Assembly: GCA_002372465.1 (NCBI GenBank)
Contig: DFGW01000016.1
Location: forward strand, 1-18,848
Direction of reading: 5' to 3'
From: Butyrivibrio sp. UBA3740
Lineage (GTDB): Bacteria > Bacillota > Clostridia > Lachnospirales > Lachnospiraceae
Length of the DNA: 18,848 nt
A program made the position numbers and the translations under genes. The notes below the pieces were generated by a model. That model did no database searches and was not told the origin of the DNA. It was given only the letters and a program-made list of their open reading frames with translations. Positions 5,940 through 14,929 of this stretch are shown in pieces (the stretch's first letter is position 1; each line of letters begins with the position of its first letter).

Positions 5940-8900
5940 TTACTGCTCATAATTATATGCATCTGTCCTAACTGCACTTACGATAAGTCTGTCGGTCTCA
6001 TTATTTGTGCATGTAGCCAGTGTTATAACGTGATCTGACTCGTTTGCCTTGATCCCTGTGTCTATAAAAGATCCGTTCTCCACTTCCTTGAGCATCTTCC
6101 AGTAGTTGTCCGGCTCTTTTCCAAAAACCCAGAAAACGTCGTGGTTATCAGGTACTTCCTCACATGCAAAGATCTGATATCTGTAAACAGAATCCTTGGT
6201 AAATATCTGGAAGTACTGATGATCATTGTAGTAATCAGGATTGGTCTTGTAGTAGCGAAGCTTTCCAAACATGGAAAGATCACGCATGTTATGTCCATAG
6301 ATCAGGCTGTGGGGGTCCGAAAAATCAGGTGTTGACTCGCCATCGATGAAAATCGCTCCGGCCTTTGCCTTCTCTCCGGTATAGGCAGTTGACAGGTACT
6401 TGGAATTATCTCCTGAGTACATTACAGGGTAGCTGATGTCCTCATTCTCGAAGTAAATCCAGCCAACCACATCAGGGTACTTCTTCTGGAGCTCCTCGAT
6501 ATTAACATTGGCGCAATCCCACCAGTCATAGCCCTTCTCTTCCCTCTCTGCAGTTTCTTCAGCAGTAAGGCCCTCTGTTGAATCCGCAATATAGGTCTCC
6601 TCGGCCTCATAGTAGATATCTTCTGCGTTCTTATACTGGAACATGGTGGTCGCGATCACGATCGCTGATATAACCACTGCAGCTGCGCTGGCTGTCAAAA
6701 GAGCCTTCGTCTTATTTTCCTTCAGCTTCCGGACAATGAACTTTGCAGTAGTACTTAAGATTATGCCTAGGAGCAAAAGAACTTTTCTGATTCCTTTAGG
6801 TGGCTGCTTTGGCTCACCGTCGTGCTTTCCCGCATTTTTAAGCTCTCGAAGCGACAAAGTAAAGGTAACCAGTCCTGCTGCCAGGATAACTACCCAAAGC
6901 CATACTACAGGGAGGCTGTCTCCGGTCTTGGGAGCTCTTGAGTCGTTATCACTGTCTGATCCGTCAGTCTTCTTACTCGTATCAGTAGCTTCGGTATACC
7001 CCGCTGTAAGATATATATCAGCTTTGACTTCATTATCGAAATTATAAACAGAAGCTTTGTCTACGTTTGTTTTTGTAATCTTTGTATTAGGTGAACTCGA
7101 AATCCAATACCACCCTTTAAACGCAGTACCTTCCTTAACTGGATCAGCAGGTCTTAGAACTTTCTCGCCGCTCTTAACTTTCACTTTATTGGTTGTATTT
7201 CCATCATCGAAGGTCACTGTGTAGTAGACATCTTCCTTGTATCCGATGGCGTAGCCTGAGAACTTGGATGTGTAAAGTGTAATTTTGTTAGCATCCTTAT
7301 CTAACTTGTATCTTAAATCACCTTTACTACCTTCAGAAAATGTTTGGATGGCACCATCATGTACTCTCATGATCTTGATAGAGTTCTTATTTGTAAGGTC
7401 ATAGCTTAATTCAATAGTTAACACCTTACCTACTTCGTCAACCTCTTTTGGATTGCTACCATCTTTAGTTTCTTTAATATTCAAAGAAAAATAATCCACA
7501 CCTTTGAAGGCATTGGTATTGGAATTGCTGGATGTACTTGAACTAGAGGCACTTGCATTAGTAACCTTCGTAGAACTACTAGTCGGATAGGAATTTTTCA
7601 AAGCAGATACTTCAGAATCACTTGAAGATACAGTCTTAAGCGTCATCACTTCTTCTACCGATACTTTAGGTGAAGGATCCGCATTATTAGCATATTCAAG
7701 CAATTCATCGCCAATAAGTTTTGCTCCAGCAATATTATTTGAAGTACTCGGATTGAATACAAATTTAGCAGTCTTTGTGCTTATAAGCTCTGTTACAGAC
7801 GATAACGTACCTACAGCAAAGGATAATTCAACTACTCCGCCCTCCTGGCCTATCCAGGAAACACCAAGACCTGAAGGCTTGTTTTCATTAAGAAGCTTAA
7901 CATCAGTATACTCAGTTGACTCACCTTTTACATGAACTTCACTGGAACCAGTCTCATTAAATTCGTATGCCTGCTGAGCATTTTTATCATCAATCCATAC
8001 TCTCAACCCTCGTTCTGTCATAGGAACAACTGCCATTGCAGGATACAATGTTCCTTTACCGGAATTTATGGCAATCTGTGCTTCCTCAACAGAATTCAGA
8101 CCAATATAAGCAAGCTTGGTGATATACTTGTTGCTATCCTGAATACCATAAAGTGAACCATCATAGGGATCACTGCTCAAGTCATAATCACCAACTTCTG
8201 TGTTTCCTCCAATAGCAAGCGCCTTCTCGTTACTACCAAGATCTGCTTCTACATGAATCTGCTGCGGATCACCGGTAAACCTAAATAGCAGTCTATCCAG
8301 AGTACATGTACCATCAATGTCCATCATGCCCGGAGCAGCATTAGTATTTGAGACCATCTTCCAGCCATTTTCATCTGCTGTCTGCACCATGTAGGTGGTC
8401 TTATTTTTCTTGAATTGACCAACAATGTCAATAACAACGTCACCGGAGGTCACATCACCGTCAACAGTATAGGCCACGGTTCCATTACTCACATAGCACT
8501 GAGTATCACTTCCAAATGAGCTTACCCATACTCTCTTTCCAGCGTCGCCTCTCTCGTTTATTATCTGAACAGCCTCGCCTTCTATACCATTAACAAGACA
8601 GCGGAACCAGTCATTTACCTTAAATGTAGCCGAGCCAGAAAGGCTATTGGTTCCAAATTCTTCCGTATTTGCATAATCGATATTTATCCAATTCTTTGTG
8701 CCATTCTTTCTGTACTGCCACTGATATGTAACGCCATCTGTATCACTCTTGGTATGAACTTTTAGAACAAAAGAATCATCTCCTGCATAAACTGCGAAAG
8801 GATACTTTTTATTCTCGTAATAGGCTGGTGTTGACTTACTTTGCGTCACAGTAAGTGTTACATCCTTGGTCACAGTTGTGACAACATTTGTAAGCTCACA

Positions 8901-11102
8901 CTTCAAAGTAAGCTTTTTACTTGCTCCGGTAAATGGCTTTCTTATGATCAGAAACCATTTTCCGTCTTCATCCGGAATATAGCATCCATCATCAAAGACA
9001 GTCGCCCCTGTACTTTCAGTGTCAGGAATATCATTATCATCACTATCCTGAAGCTTTGCACAATACGCATAGTCCTTAACAGACCCATAGTTTGCACTGA
9101 TTATTTCTACCTGATCATAGTCACTGACAGGAATCACCTTTTCCTCTATAACGCTGTCAAGGCAAACAAATGATACATCCGTGATATCTTTTGAAACATC
9201 AGCAATTGAGAATGTCAGTGTATACTTTGAGAAGCCACTGGTTACAGCCTCCAGAGCCTTGGTGTCCTCGCCGTCAACTACTACTGTAGCAAGTTTCTCA
9301 ATGACCATATCTTCAGCTGCCATGAAAAGCGGAGCCTTGGAAACGGGCTCTTCATAGTCTGCGCTACCTTCGCTGTCATAAGAGGAATCAGAAGCCTCGT
9401 CATCAAGAGATTCTTCGGTATCAAGAGACTCCTCAGCATCAGATGATTCCTCGTCTGAAGACTTCTCTACTTCAACTATCTCCTCAGGATCCACCTCGGC
9501 TGCAGCCTCTTCATCCAAGATGTGATAAACATCTGCCTTGAGGTCTTCGTTTGCAATTTCATCAGTCTCAAAGGATACAATTACTCGACCCTTTTCGGTG
9601 TCGGGCTCAATTTCTTTTCCCATCCTGTCATGGATCTGAATGTCGAAGGAATAGGACTTAACAACGATGCCTTCATCATCAGAAACATCATTTACAGCCT
9701 CGCTTACCTTTGCCTCGTCCTCGTCCACAAGCTTTTCTGCATGGATAGTAGAGCCCTCAGGGAACACTCCCTTGTCGGCCCTTACTCTGATCTTGACGCC
9801 ATCGACCTCTACTGTCTCGTCAAAGACAAAGTTCTCGTCCAGGATCTTTACGGTTATGGTTGGAAGCTCAGCTTCAATATAGTAGAAATCAGGAATAAGA
9901 AGGATAGGGGTAAATACATACTCCATTCCAACCAGGTCAGGATTGTACTGATCTGTTCCGTTCTTCTCATAATCCAGAACCCACTGCACTCCGGAGACCA
10001 TCTCATGGCTGATGCCATCCTCGTCAACGAAGTCGTCGGGATCGATATCTGCAGTTTCGGATGAAGCATCTTCTGCAGCGGAATCTTCAGAACTTCCGGC
10101 ATCTTCGGAAGTCTCATCCTTTGACTCATCAGCAGCTTCTTCCGCTTCTTCCTTATCCTCAGAAGATGTATCCTCTGAAGCCTTATCCTCATCTTCTGTT
10201 TCTTCTGCAGCATAAACAGTCAGCTTTGAAAATGCTGACTTTATCATACCAATAAGATCACCTGATTTATCAGCAGGCTCTGTGCTCTCACCTGAATCGC
10301 CGCTTGACTGAACAGGTTCCGGAGCAGGTGTTTCAGGAGCAGCTTCACTGTTGTCGCTGCCCTGGTCTTCACTTCCGCTACCAGTCTCTTCGCTGGCGGC
10401 TGGCTGTTCAGGGGCAGGCTCTTCCACGGCTGGTGCAACATTTGTGCTTCCTGAAGATGCACTGCCTGAAGATGAACTGCCTGACTGGACAGTATTTGAA
10501 CTGCCGGAATCATGGTTGTACTCAGTTTCCTGCTCGCCACTGCCTTCTGAGCTGTAATCGCTGTTCTCTTCCTCACCGATCACACCGGTGATAGCTTCGC
10601 CAGTCTCAGAATCAAAGAAGATTATTTCTTCCTCATCAGACTCTGAAGAGTCCTCAAGGCCTGCCTCTTCCTCATCCAGTGAAGATGAAAGAGCAGCTGC
10701 TGCCTCATCTTCTTCCTTATCCTTAGCCCTTGCAGCTCTCTCCTCGCCCAGCTTCCTGGCAATCCTCTCCTCACGGTCTGTATCAGGGACTACGTCTATT
10801 CGTAATGTATCAGGGAAAACTATTTCATCGAGAATGGTGCCTGCCTTGACCTCCTGATATACAACGTCTTCAGGCAGCTCACCGAAACCGGATATCTTGA
10901 CGTATTCCGGCTCTTCTTCAGAATATGAAGTCTCTGAAGTTTCCGTATCATCCTTAGATTCTTCAGTTTCTTCCTTTAGACCTATATCACCCGCATCTTC
11001 CACCTCCAGCGCAAAGGCCTGCTCTATCCCGAATGGAGCATACCTTACACTTGATAAAACCAGAACTCCGGCGATAAGAATAGAAACAATCTTTTTCTTC
11101 AT
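5940..11102 (-). CDS. Giant surface protein fused to its own class B-like sortase
   Basis: 1720 residues. Order: signal peptide 1-31 (MKKKIVSILIAGVLVLSS, predicted cut after AFA); acidic Ser/Glu-rich low complexity about 40-360, with a second acidic block 530-585; folded beta-rich segments at 365-530 and 600-1280, including an Ig-like YQWQYRKNG at 793; an InlB/Listeria-Bacteroides-type repeat 1293-1368 (YTVTFDDGN, AFKGWY); sorting-signal motif APKTGD 1390-1395, hydrophobic helix about 1397-1418 and basic RELKNAGK; a second weakly hydrophobic segment 1440-1457; a membrane helix about 1467-1488; then a sortase domain about 1510-1720. The sortase shows YPDVVGWIYF, ISYPVMYSGDN, LIYGHNM with His1604, TLATC with Cys1698, and DRLIVSAVR with Arg1705, the full catalytic set. 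The resemblance is to class B. The start has GGGAG upstream and a TATAAT at 11124-11129. Substrate-plus-sortase in one chain is unusual; ligand is unknown. Confidence 0.88.
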   Translation of the reverse strand: MKKKIVSILIAGVLVLSSVRYAPFGIEQAFALEVEDAGDIGLKEETEESKDDTETSETSYSEEEPEYVKISGFGELPEDVVYQEVKAGTILDEIVFPDTLRIDVVPDTDREERIARKLGEERAARAKDKEEDEAAAALSSSLDEEEAGLEDSSESDEEEIIFFDSETGEAITGVIGEEENSDYSSEGSGEQETEYNHDSGSSNTVQSGSSSSGSASSGSTNVAPAVEEPAPEQPAASEETGSGSEDQGSDNSEAAPETPAPEPVQSSGDSGESTEPADKSGDLIGMIKSAFSKLTVYAAEETEDEDKASEDTSSEDKEEAEEAADESKDETSEDAGSSEDSAAEDASSETADIDPDDFVDEDGISHEMVSGVQWVLDYEKNGTDQYNPDLVGMEYVFTPILLIPDFYYIEAELPTITVKILDENFVFDETVEVDGVKIRVRADKGVFPEGSTIHAEKLVDEDEAKVSEAVNDVSDDEGIVVKSYSFDIQIHDRMGKEIEPDTEKGRVIVSFETDEIANEDLKADVYHILDEEAAAEVDPEEIVEVEKSSDEESSDAEESLDTEESLDDEASDSSYDSEGSADYEEPVSKAPLFMAAEDMVIEKLATVVVDGEDTKALEAVTSGFSKYTLTFSIADVSKDITDVSFVCLDSVIEEKVIPVSDYDQVEIISANYGSVKDYAYCAKLQDSDDNDIPDTESTGATVFDDGCYIPDEDGKWFLIIRKPFTGASKKLTLKCELTNVVTTVTKDVTLTVTQSKSTPAYYENKKYPFAVYAGDDSFVLKVHTKSDTDGVTYQWQYRKNGTKNWINIDYANTEEFGTNSLSGSATFKVNDWFRCLVNGIEGEAVQIINERGDAGKRVWVSSFGSDTQCYVSNGTVAYTVDGDVTSGDVVIDIVGQFKKNKTTYMVQTADENGWKMVSNTNAAPGMMDIDGTCTLDRLLFRFTGDPQQIHVEADLGSNEKALAIGGNTEVGDYDLSSDPYDGSLYGIQDSNKYITKLAYIGLNSVEEAQIAINSGKGTLYPAMAVVPMTERGLRVWIDDKNAQQAYEFNETGSSEVHVKGESTEYTDVKLLNENKPSGLGVSWIGQEGGVVELSFAVGTLSSVTELISTKTAKFVFNPSTSNNIAGAKLIGDELLEYANNADPSPKVSVEEVMTLKTVSSSDSEVSALKNSYPTSSSTKVTNASASSSSTSSNSNTNAFKGVDYFSLNIKETKDGSNPKEVDEVGKVLTIELSYDLTNKNSIKIMRVHDGAIQTFSEGSKGDLRYKLDKDANKITLYTSKFSGYAIGYKEDVYYTVTFDDGNTTNKVKVKSGEKVLRPADPVKEGTAFKGWYWISSSPNTKITKTNVDKASVYNFDNEVKADIYLTAGYTEATDTSKKTDGSDSDNDSRAPKTGDSLPVVWLWVVILAAGLVTFTLSLRELKNAGKHDGEPKQPPKGIRKVLLLLGIILSTTAKFIVRKLKENKTKALLTASAAAVVISAIVIATTMFQYKNAEDIYYEAEETYIADSTEGLTAEETAEREEKGYDWWDCANVNIEELQKKYPDVVGWIYFENEDISYPVMYSGDNSKYLSTAYTGEKAKAGAIFIDGESTPDFSDPHSLIYGHNMRDLSMFGKLRYYKTNPDYYNDHQYFQIFTKDSVYRYQIFACEEVPDNHDVFWVFGKEPDNYWKMLKEVENGSFIDTGIKANESDHVITLATCTNNETDRLIVSAVRTDAYNYEQ

Positions 11103-11123
11103 AATGATTCATCTCCCGACAAA

Positions 11124-11129
11124 ATTATA
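11124..11129 (-). promoter_or_regulatory. Possible -10 box of the giant surface-protein gene
   Basis: The minus strand reads TATAAT here, 22 bp before the start codon; GGGAG (ribosome site) lies between. No recognisable -35 hexamer is at the right distance, so this is a weak call. Confidence 0.3.
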
Positions 11130-11220
11130 GTAAAAGAGCGTAAAATCCTCCTCTTATATTTTATCGGAATTTTGTTTCATAAATCTGAGACTTATAGAAA
11201 TTTTATTATTTTTTAAGAAA

Positions 11221-11787
11221 CTACTTATACATTATTTCGTTTCCATGATCCTTTAGCCATTTTCGCCTCTCCCTGTAGTCCGGAAAGACCTTCTCCACCT
11301 CAGCCCAGAACCTCTCTGAGTGGTTTAGCTCTTTTAAATGACACAGCTCATGAACCACCACATAATCAATTATCTCGTCCGGGGTGCGCATGAGCAGGCA
11401 GTTGAAATTCAGATTCCCTTTGGCGGAGCAGCTTCCCCAGCGGCTCTTTTGCATCCTGATGGTGATGCGCCCATACTCCACTCCGATGATTCCTGCGTAG
11501 TAGCGCACTCTCTGAGGGATGATGCGCTTAGCCCTGGTGGTAAGGAGCTTGATGTCCTGGGGAGTCAGCTGCTCCAGAGCCTCTTCGCTTCGCTGTTTCT
11601 GCAGCGCCTGCATCTTCTTAAGGTGCTTATGTATCCAGTCTGCCTTTTCTCCAATCAGTCGATTGATCTCGCTGACCGAGGCATAGTATGGCGCCCTGAC
11701 GATCACCCGGGCATCCGGTGTTATTTCTATTGATATGGATTTTCGCTTACTGCGAACAAGTTTGATATTATTAGTCATGTTATTCAT
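11221..11787 (-). CDS. YgjP-like (DUF45/WLM family) zinc metallopeptidase
   Basis: A 188-residue cytoplasmic protein of the M48-like YgjP/DUF45 family. The zinc-binding motif is HELCH (His146, Glu147, His150) with a downstream His156 in ELNHSERFW, and the family signature SRWGSCSAKGNLNFN at 115-129 is intact. The N-terminus (KRKSISIEITPDARVIVRAP) is the standard beta start, followed by a coiled linker about 45-85. The ATG overlaps the stop of the upstream GH114-like gene by 4 bp (ATGA), which suggests coupled translation; a second ATG three codons in is an alternative. Some relatives are found near restriction systems or stress genes, but the physiological substrate is not known. Confidence 0.9.
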   Translation of the reverse strand: MNNMTNNIKLVRSKRKSISIEITPDARVIVRAPYYASVSEINRLIGEKADWIHKHLKKMQALQKQRSEEALEQLTPQDIKLLTTRAKRIIPQRVRYYAGIIGVEYGRITIRMQKSRWGSCSAKGNLNFNCLLMRTPDEIIDYVVVHELCHLKELNHSERFWAEVEKVFPDYRERRKWLKDHGNEIMYK

Positions 11788-12686
11788 AATAGTTCCAAAG
11801 TAGTTGAAATGTAATACTTAAAGCCATGCTGACTGCAATATTCCCTGATCTTCGAAGCCAGTCCTGAGTCTGTGGTATATTCAAGAAGATACACATCTCC
11901 GCCATTATCCGCAACCTTCTCCACATACTCCCGGAAATATTCCTGCTCCTTGGGGTCATTCTCAGAAAAGGTGTCGTCATCCCACTCAATCCTGCTAAAC
12001 ACCGATTCCTGATTAACGCCATCAGCTATATCCCTGAAGGCCCCATTTTCATCAATGTATTTTGTGACAAAGTTGTCTCCGCCGTTTATGACCACATAGG
12101 TATCAAGGCTTTTCAGACCTTTCAGTATCTTTTCCGTGCCATCAAAGATCTCCCGGTCCGGATAAACATAATAGACATCCACGTTATCGACAAATAGCCC
12201 ATCCACGCCCTTTCCAAGGATATCCGGCGCAAGTTCCTCAAGAATAAAATCCTGCCACTCTGCAGCAGATACATCCACCCAGCACTCATCCTCCCAGTGC
12301 TCATAAACGCCCAGCGTGTACTGCTGATAATCCTGATAGTATGGCCTGAAATTCTCCAGCGATCCCACATTTATATAGCTGTACACCTTATGTCCGGTCG
12401 ACTGAAGCTCCTCAATCTGTGCCCTGTCAAAGTACTGTGCATCGATCACCACAGTGTCATAGTCAAGCATCTTAGCCAGATCTTCCGGCCCTGCCCCGAT
12501 GAATACCCCGTAGGAAGCATCTGAACCCACTATATCCAGTGTATCTGCCGGATCCGATGCATTTGATGAATCCACTGTGCCCAATGTATCCTGCGAATCC
12601 GCCGCAGGTCCCGGCTTCTCCTTCGAAACACCGCATCCCACCAGCAGCGCCGTACATATTATCATGAAAAAGAGCTTTCGCTTCAT
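11784..12686 (-). CDS. GH114-like lipoprotein (endo-alpha-1,4-polygalactosaminidase/TM1410 family)
   Basis: A 300-residue predicted lipoprotein. The signal peptide ends in the lipobox LLVGC (Cys18), followed by a Ser/Asp-rich linker to about residue 57, then a TIM-barrel domain. Family features are VVIDAQYF (79-86), VYSYINVGSLENFRPY (101-116), the acidic DGLFVDNVDVY (162-172, Asp167 a candidate catalytic acid), VVINGGDNF (198-206) and NQESVF (225-230). GH114 members cleave galactosaminogalactan-type polysaccharides, and many bacterial relatives are lipoproteins or EPS-related; the actual substrate here is unknown. The ribosome site GAAGGGGA precedes the ATG; the gene is 22 bp from the esterase-like gene and overlaps the metallopeptidase gene. 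The outer-face location fits a role in cell-surface glycan turnover. Confidence 0.85.
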   Translation of the reverse strand: MKRKLFFMIICTALLVGCGVSKEKPGPAADSQDTLGTVDSSNASDPADTLDIVGSDASYGVFIGAGPEDLAKMLDYDTVVIDAQYFDRAQIEELQSTGHKVYSYINVGSLENFRPYYQDYQQYTLGVYEHWEDECWVDVSAAEWQDFILEELAPDILGKGVDGLFVDNVDVYYVYPDREIFDGTEKILKGLKSLDTYVVINGGDNFVTKYIDENGAFRDIADGVNQESVFSRIEWDDDTFSENDPKEQEYFREYVEKVADNGGDVYLLEYTTDSGLASKIREYCSQHGFKYYISTTLELL

Positions 12687-12708
12687 TCCTGTCCCCTTCT
12701 TTTATAAA

Positions 12709-13338
12709 TCACAGACTCTGATCAAGGAGCCAGGCAAAACCCTTGGCAGTCCTAACGTCAGGCTCCTTAAAGTGATTGCCCTGATTCCACTCAAGGACGC
12801 AGTTAACGCTTTGTTCAAGGAGCATGGCGTGGGCTTTTCTTATCCTGTCGCCAACCGTTGCCATGACCGGGTTTCTGACCTTTTCTTCTTTATCTCCCAG
12901 ACTTAAGTAAACACCGCCGCACCGAAGGTCACCCTCTTTCATATACTCATCAAAGCCGGGAAACCACATGGAAGGCGACGCAGCAGCAACGCCTTTAAAC
13001 AGATCTGTCTGATAGACAGCCCAAAGAGAAAAGAGGGCAGCCAGAGAATACCCACCGATGTAGTAGGTCTTTGTCTCATCCTCACAGCTTTTTACTATTT
13101 CAGAAAGAGTATAGGAAGCCCCCTCTCCAAAATCCTCTTTTCCAAACACCGCAGGAGCCTTCCAGGGGGAGAGCTCCTTGTTCCAGTCCTTCACTTTGTA
13201 TGCCCGCAGCAAAAGATCTTTTCCTGTGCTCCTACGTATCTGCTCAAATTCACTTTCTATGACTTCAAGGTCATGCTGGTCCACAGGCTGAATCAGTACA
13301 GTCTGCGCCGAGCTTTCTCCAAGTTCAAATATTTCCAT
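12709..13338 (-). CDS. Esterase-like alpha/beta hydrolase
   Basis: About 209 residues, no signal peptide. Numbering from the in-frame TTG at 13344, the nucleophile elbow is IGGYSLAAL (Ser100), Asp151 in LSLGDKEE is a candidate acid and His191 in QGNHF the base, in the order expected for the putative-esterase (esterase D/Fes-like) group. The domain is short, with the N-terminal strands reduced. I prefer ATG at 13338 over TTG at 13344 because AGAGGAG, which overlaps the upstream stop codon, lies 9 bases before the ATG and only 3 before the TTG. It follows the symporter-like gene by 15 bp. Substrate unknown; deacylation of a sugar or a small ester is possible. Confidence 0.8.
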   Translation of the reverse strand: MEIFELGESSAQTVLIQPVDQHDLEVIESEFEQIRRSTGKDLLLRAYKVKDWNKELSPWKAPAVFGKEDFGEGASYTLSEIVKSCEDETKTYYIGGYSLAALFSLWAVYQTDLFKGVAAASPSMWFPGFDEYMKEGDLRCGGVYLSLGDKEEKVRNPVMATVGDRIRKAHAMLLEQSVNCVLEWNQGNHFKEPDVRTAKGFAWLLDQSL

Positions 13339-13353
13339 TGCCAATGACTCCTC

Positions 13354-14925
13354 TTAAGCTTCTTGTTTTATTCCGCCCAGTTTGTGGGCAGCCTCCACTT
13401 CTTCAAGTGTGACGTATGCCTCGATGCAGCCTGCACCATAATTGGCAGTCAGAAGCCGGTACACAGTAAAAAGTCCCACATAGCTGGTAGGCATGGAGAG
13501 TGAGGCAAATACAATGGTCCATGCACTGGTCGTTCCTGTAGAAGCGATAGAAAGCTCCAGCGCCACCAGGATCAGTACCATGAGGAAGGAGGTGGATATT
13601 GCCATTCCTGTCATCTCTGCCACCATAAAGGCAGCAAGAACGGTATTGATGGTCGTCTTGGGGCTGAGCATCGCAGAACACATGGGTATCCAGAAGGATG
13701 TGAATTCCGGTTTGATATTAAAGTCCTTCTCAGAGATCTCATAGGCTTTTTTAATAGGCGCTGCCGTTGATCCTGTCACAAATGCCATCTTGACTATGGA
13801 CTCCATCCCGGACCATAAGTCCCTGATCCTGATGCCTGTCCTGACAGAGGTCTTGATAAACTTAACAGCCAGGCAGATGGTATAGACAAGATATGATGCC
13901 ACAATGAATTTCCAGCCCTGGAGTATCTCACGGCCATTGCCCTTTGCAATAGTGGTAAAAAGACTCAGAAACGGTATTGCAGGCATAATGGTAAGGACTA
14001 TCTTCATGGTGCTCATGATCCATTCGTTGCACTGGGTCAGTATGGTTTTCAGCTCCAAAGCGCTGTTTCCAAGAAGCAATAGCGCGGCTCCCATCAAAAC
14101 TCCAAGAATAACAATCTGTGGGGTCTTGTTTTCAATGAAGGGGCGCAGCGGGTTTGTAGGGATAATATCCAGGATAAGCTGTATCAGCTGATGTGGCGCA
14201 AAGCTTACACTTCCGTTTCCGAAACTGTGGAAGAAAAATGCAGAGACTACCATGGATACGCCGATCAGGAACAGTATGATCACAACAAAACGCCCAATGA
14301 TCTTGAAGCCCAGATTGGTCAGGTCATTGATGCTGCCCATGGCAATGATAGAGGTTACCAGTGAAATGAATATGACCGGCCCCATTATCTCGGACAAAAT
14401 CCCAAGAATGATAGACAGTATAGGCGATGCTATCTCATCGACAATAAAACTGTTTGCACTTTCCGGCAACTGCCTGCATAAGAGCCCCAGGGCCACACCA
14501 AGGACTACCGCAATGACTACAGGATTCTTGAGGATGGACTTATGTCTCTGGGTCAGAGGAAGACTTACAGACAGGATATTACGGCCCAGTGTATAGTGGT
14601 AGGATACTTTGGCTGTCTCCGTGTTCAGATTGGTGCTCACAACACTGGCAAGCCTGCGCTTCTTTGCCCCGCTTCCTACGTCAAAGGGGTCATATTGCTT
14701 CCCGGGGATGATGACCCTGAGCTCCATACTCACCAGCCCTTTGACGAAGAAATATTCAATCTCGGTATTCTCCCCCATCAGCTTGGCATAGTCATTGAGC
14801 AGATCGACAGCTTTTTCGGTAAAAAGGTCTATATAGCTGTCTTCAAACCCGGCCTTGCTAAGCCTTAAGGCGCTTTCCTTAATTATATTATTCCCCGCAT
14901 TGTCGCTAAGAAGCGTGCCCTTCAT
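13354..14925 (-). CDS. Divergent dicarboxylate/amino-acid:cation symporter-like protein with extra N-terminal domain
   Basis: 523 residues. Residues about 133-495 form the membrane domain of the DAACS (GltP/SdcS) family: GPVIFISLVTSIIAMGSINDL (182-202) is the conserved helical stretch, and MAFVTGSTAAPIKKAYEIS (380-398) sits where TRSSxATLP-type hairpin sequence normally lies. The usual NMDGT motif is replaced by SPKTTINTVLAAF (421-433), so transport chemistry may differ. Residues 1-128 are extra: helix DLFTEKAVDLLNDYAKLM, strand SMELRVIIPGKQYDPF and SYHYTLGRNILSVSLPL resemble the end of a GHKL/anti-sigma-type ATPase fold, a low-confidence match. The gene starts 4 bp past the MATE stop. Likely function: uptake or efflux of an anion; substrate unknown. 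Confidence 0.78.
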   Translation of the reverse strand: MKGTLLSDNAGNNIIKESALRLSKAGFEDSYIDLFTEKAVDLLNDYAKLMGENTEIEYFFVKGLVSMELRVIIPGKQYDPFDVGSGAKKRRLASVVSTNLNTETAKVSYHYTLGRNILSVSLPLTQRHKSILKNPVVIAVVLGVALGLLCRQLPESANSFIVDEIASPILSIILGILSEIMGPVIFISLVTSIIAMGSINDLTNLGFKIIGRFVVIILFLIGVSMVVSAFFFHSFGNGSVSFAPHQLIQLILDIIPTNPLRPFIENKTPQIVILGVLMGAALLLLGNSALELKTILTQCNEWIMSTMKIVLTIMPAIPFLSLFTTIAKGNGREILQGWKFIVASYLVYTICLAVKFIKTSVRTGIRIRDLWSGMESIVKMAFVTGSTAAPIKKAYEISEKDFNIKPEFTSFWIPMCSAMLSPKTTINTVLAAFMVAEMTGMAISTSFLMVLILVALELSIASTGTTSAWTIVFASLSMPTSYVGLFTVYRLLTANYGAGCIEAYVTLEEVEAAHKLGGIKQEA

Positions 14926-14929
14926 GATT

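Noticed and set aside
9522..10857. Many long Ser/Ala- or Leu-rich open frames on the plus strand
   Set aside because: They lie opposite the acidic Ser/Glu-rich region of the giant surface protein, where biased codons suppress stops on the other strand; none has a ribosome site or recognisable domain.
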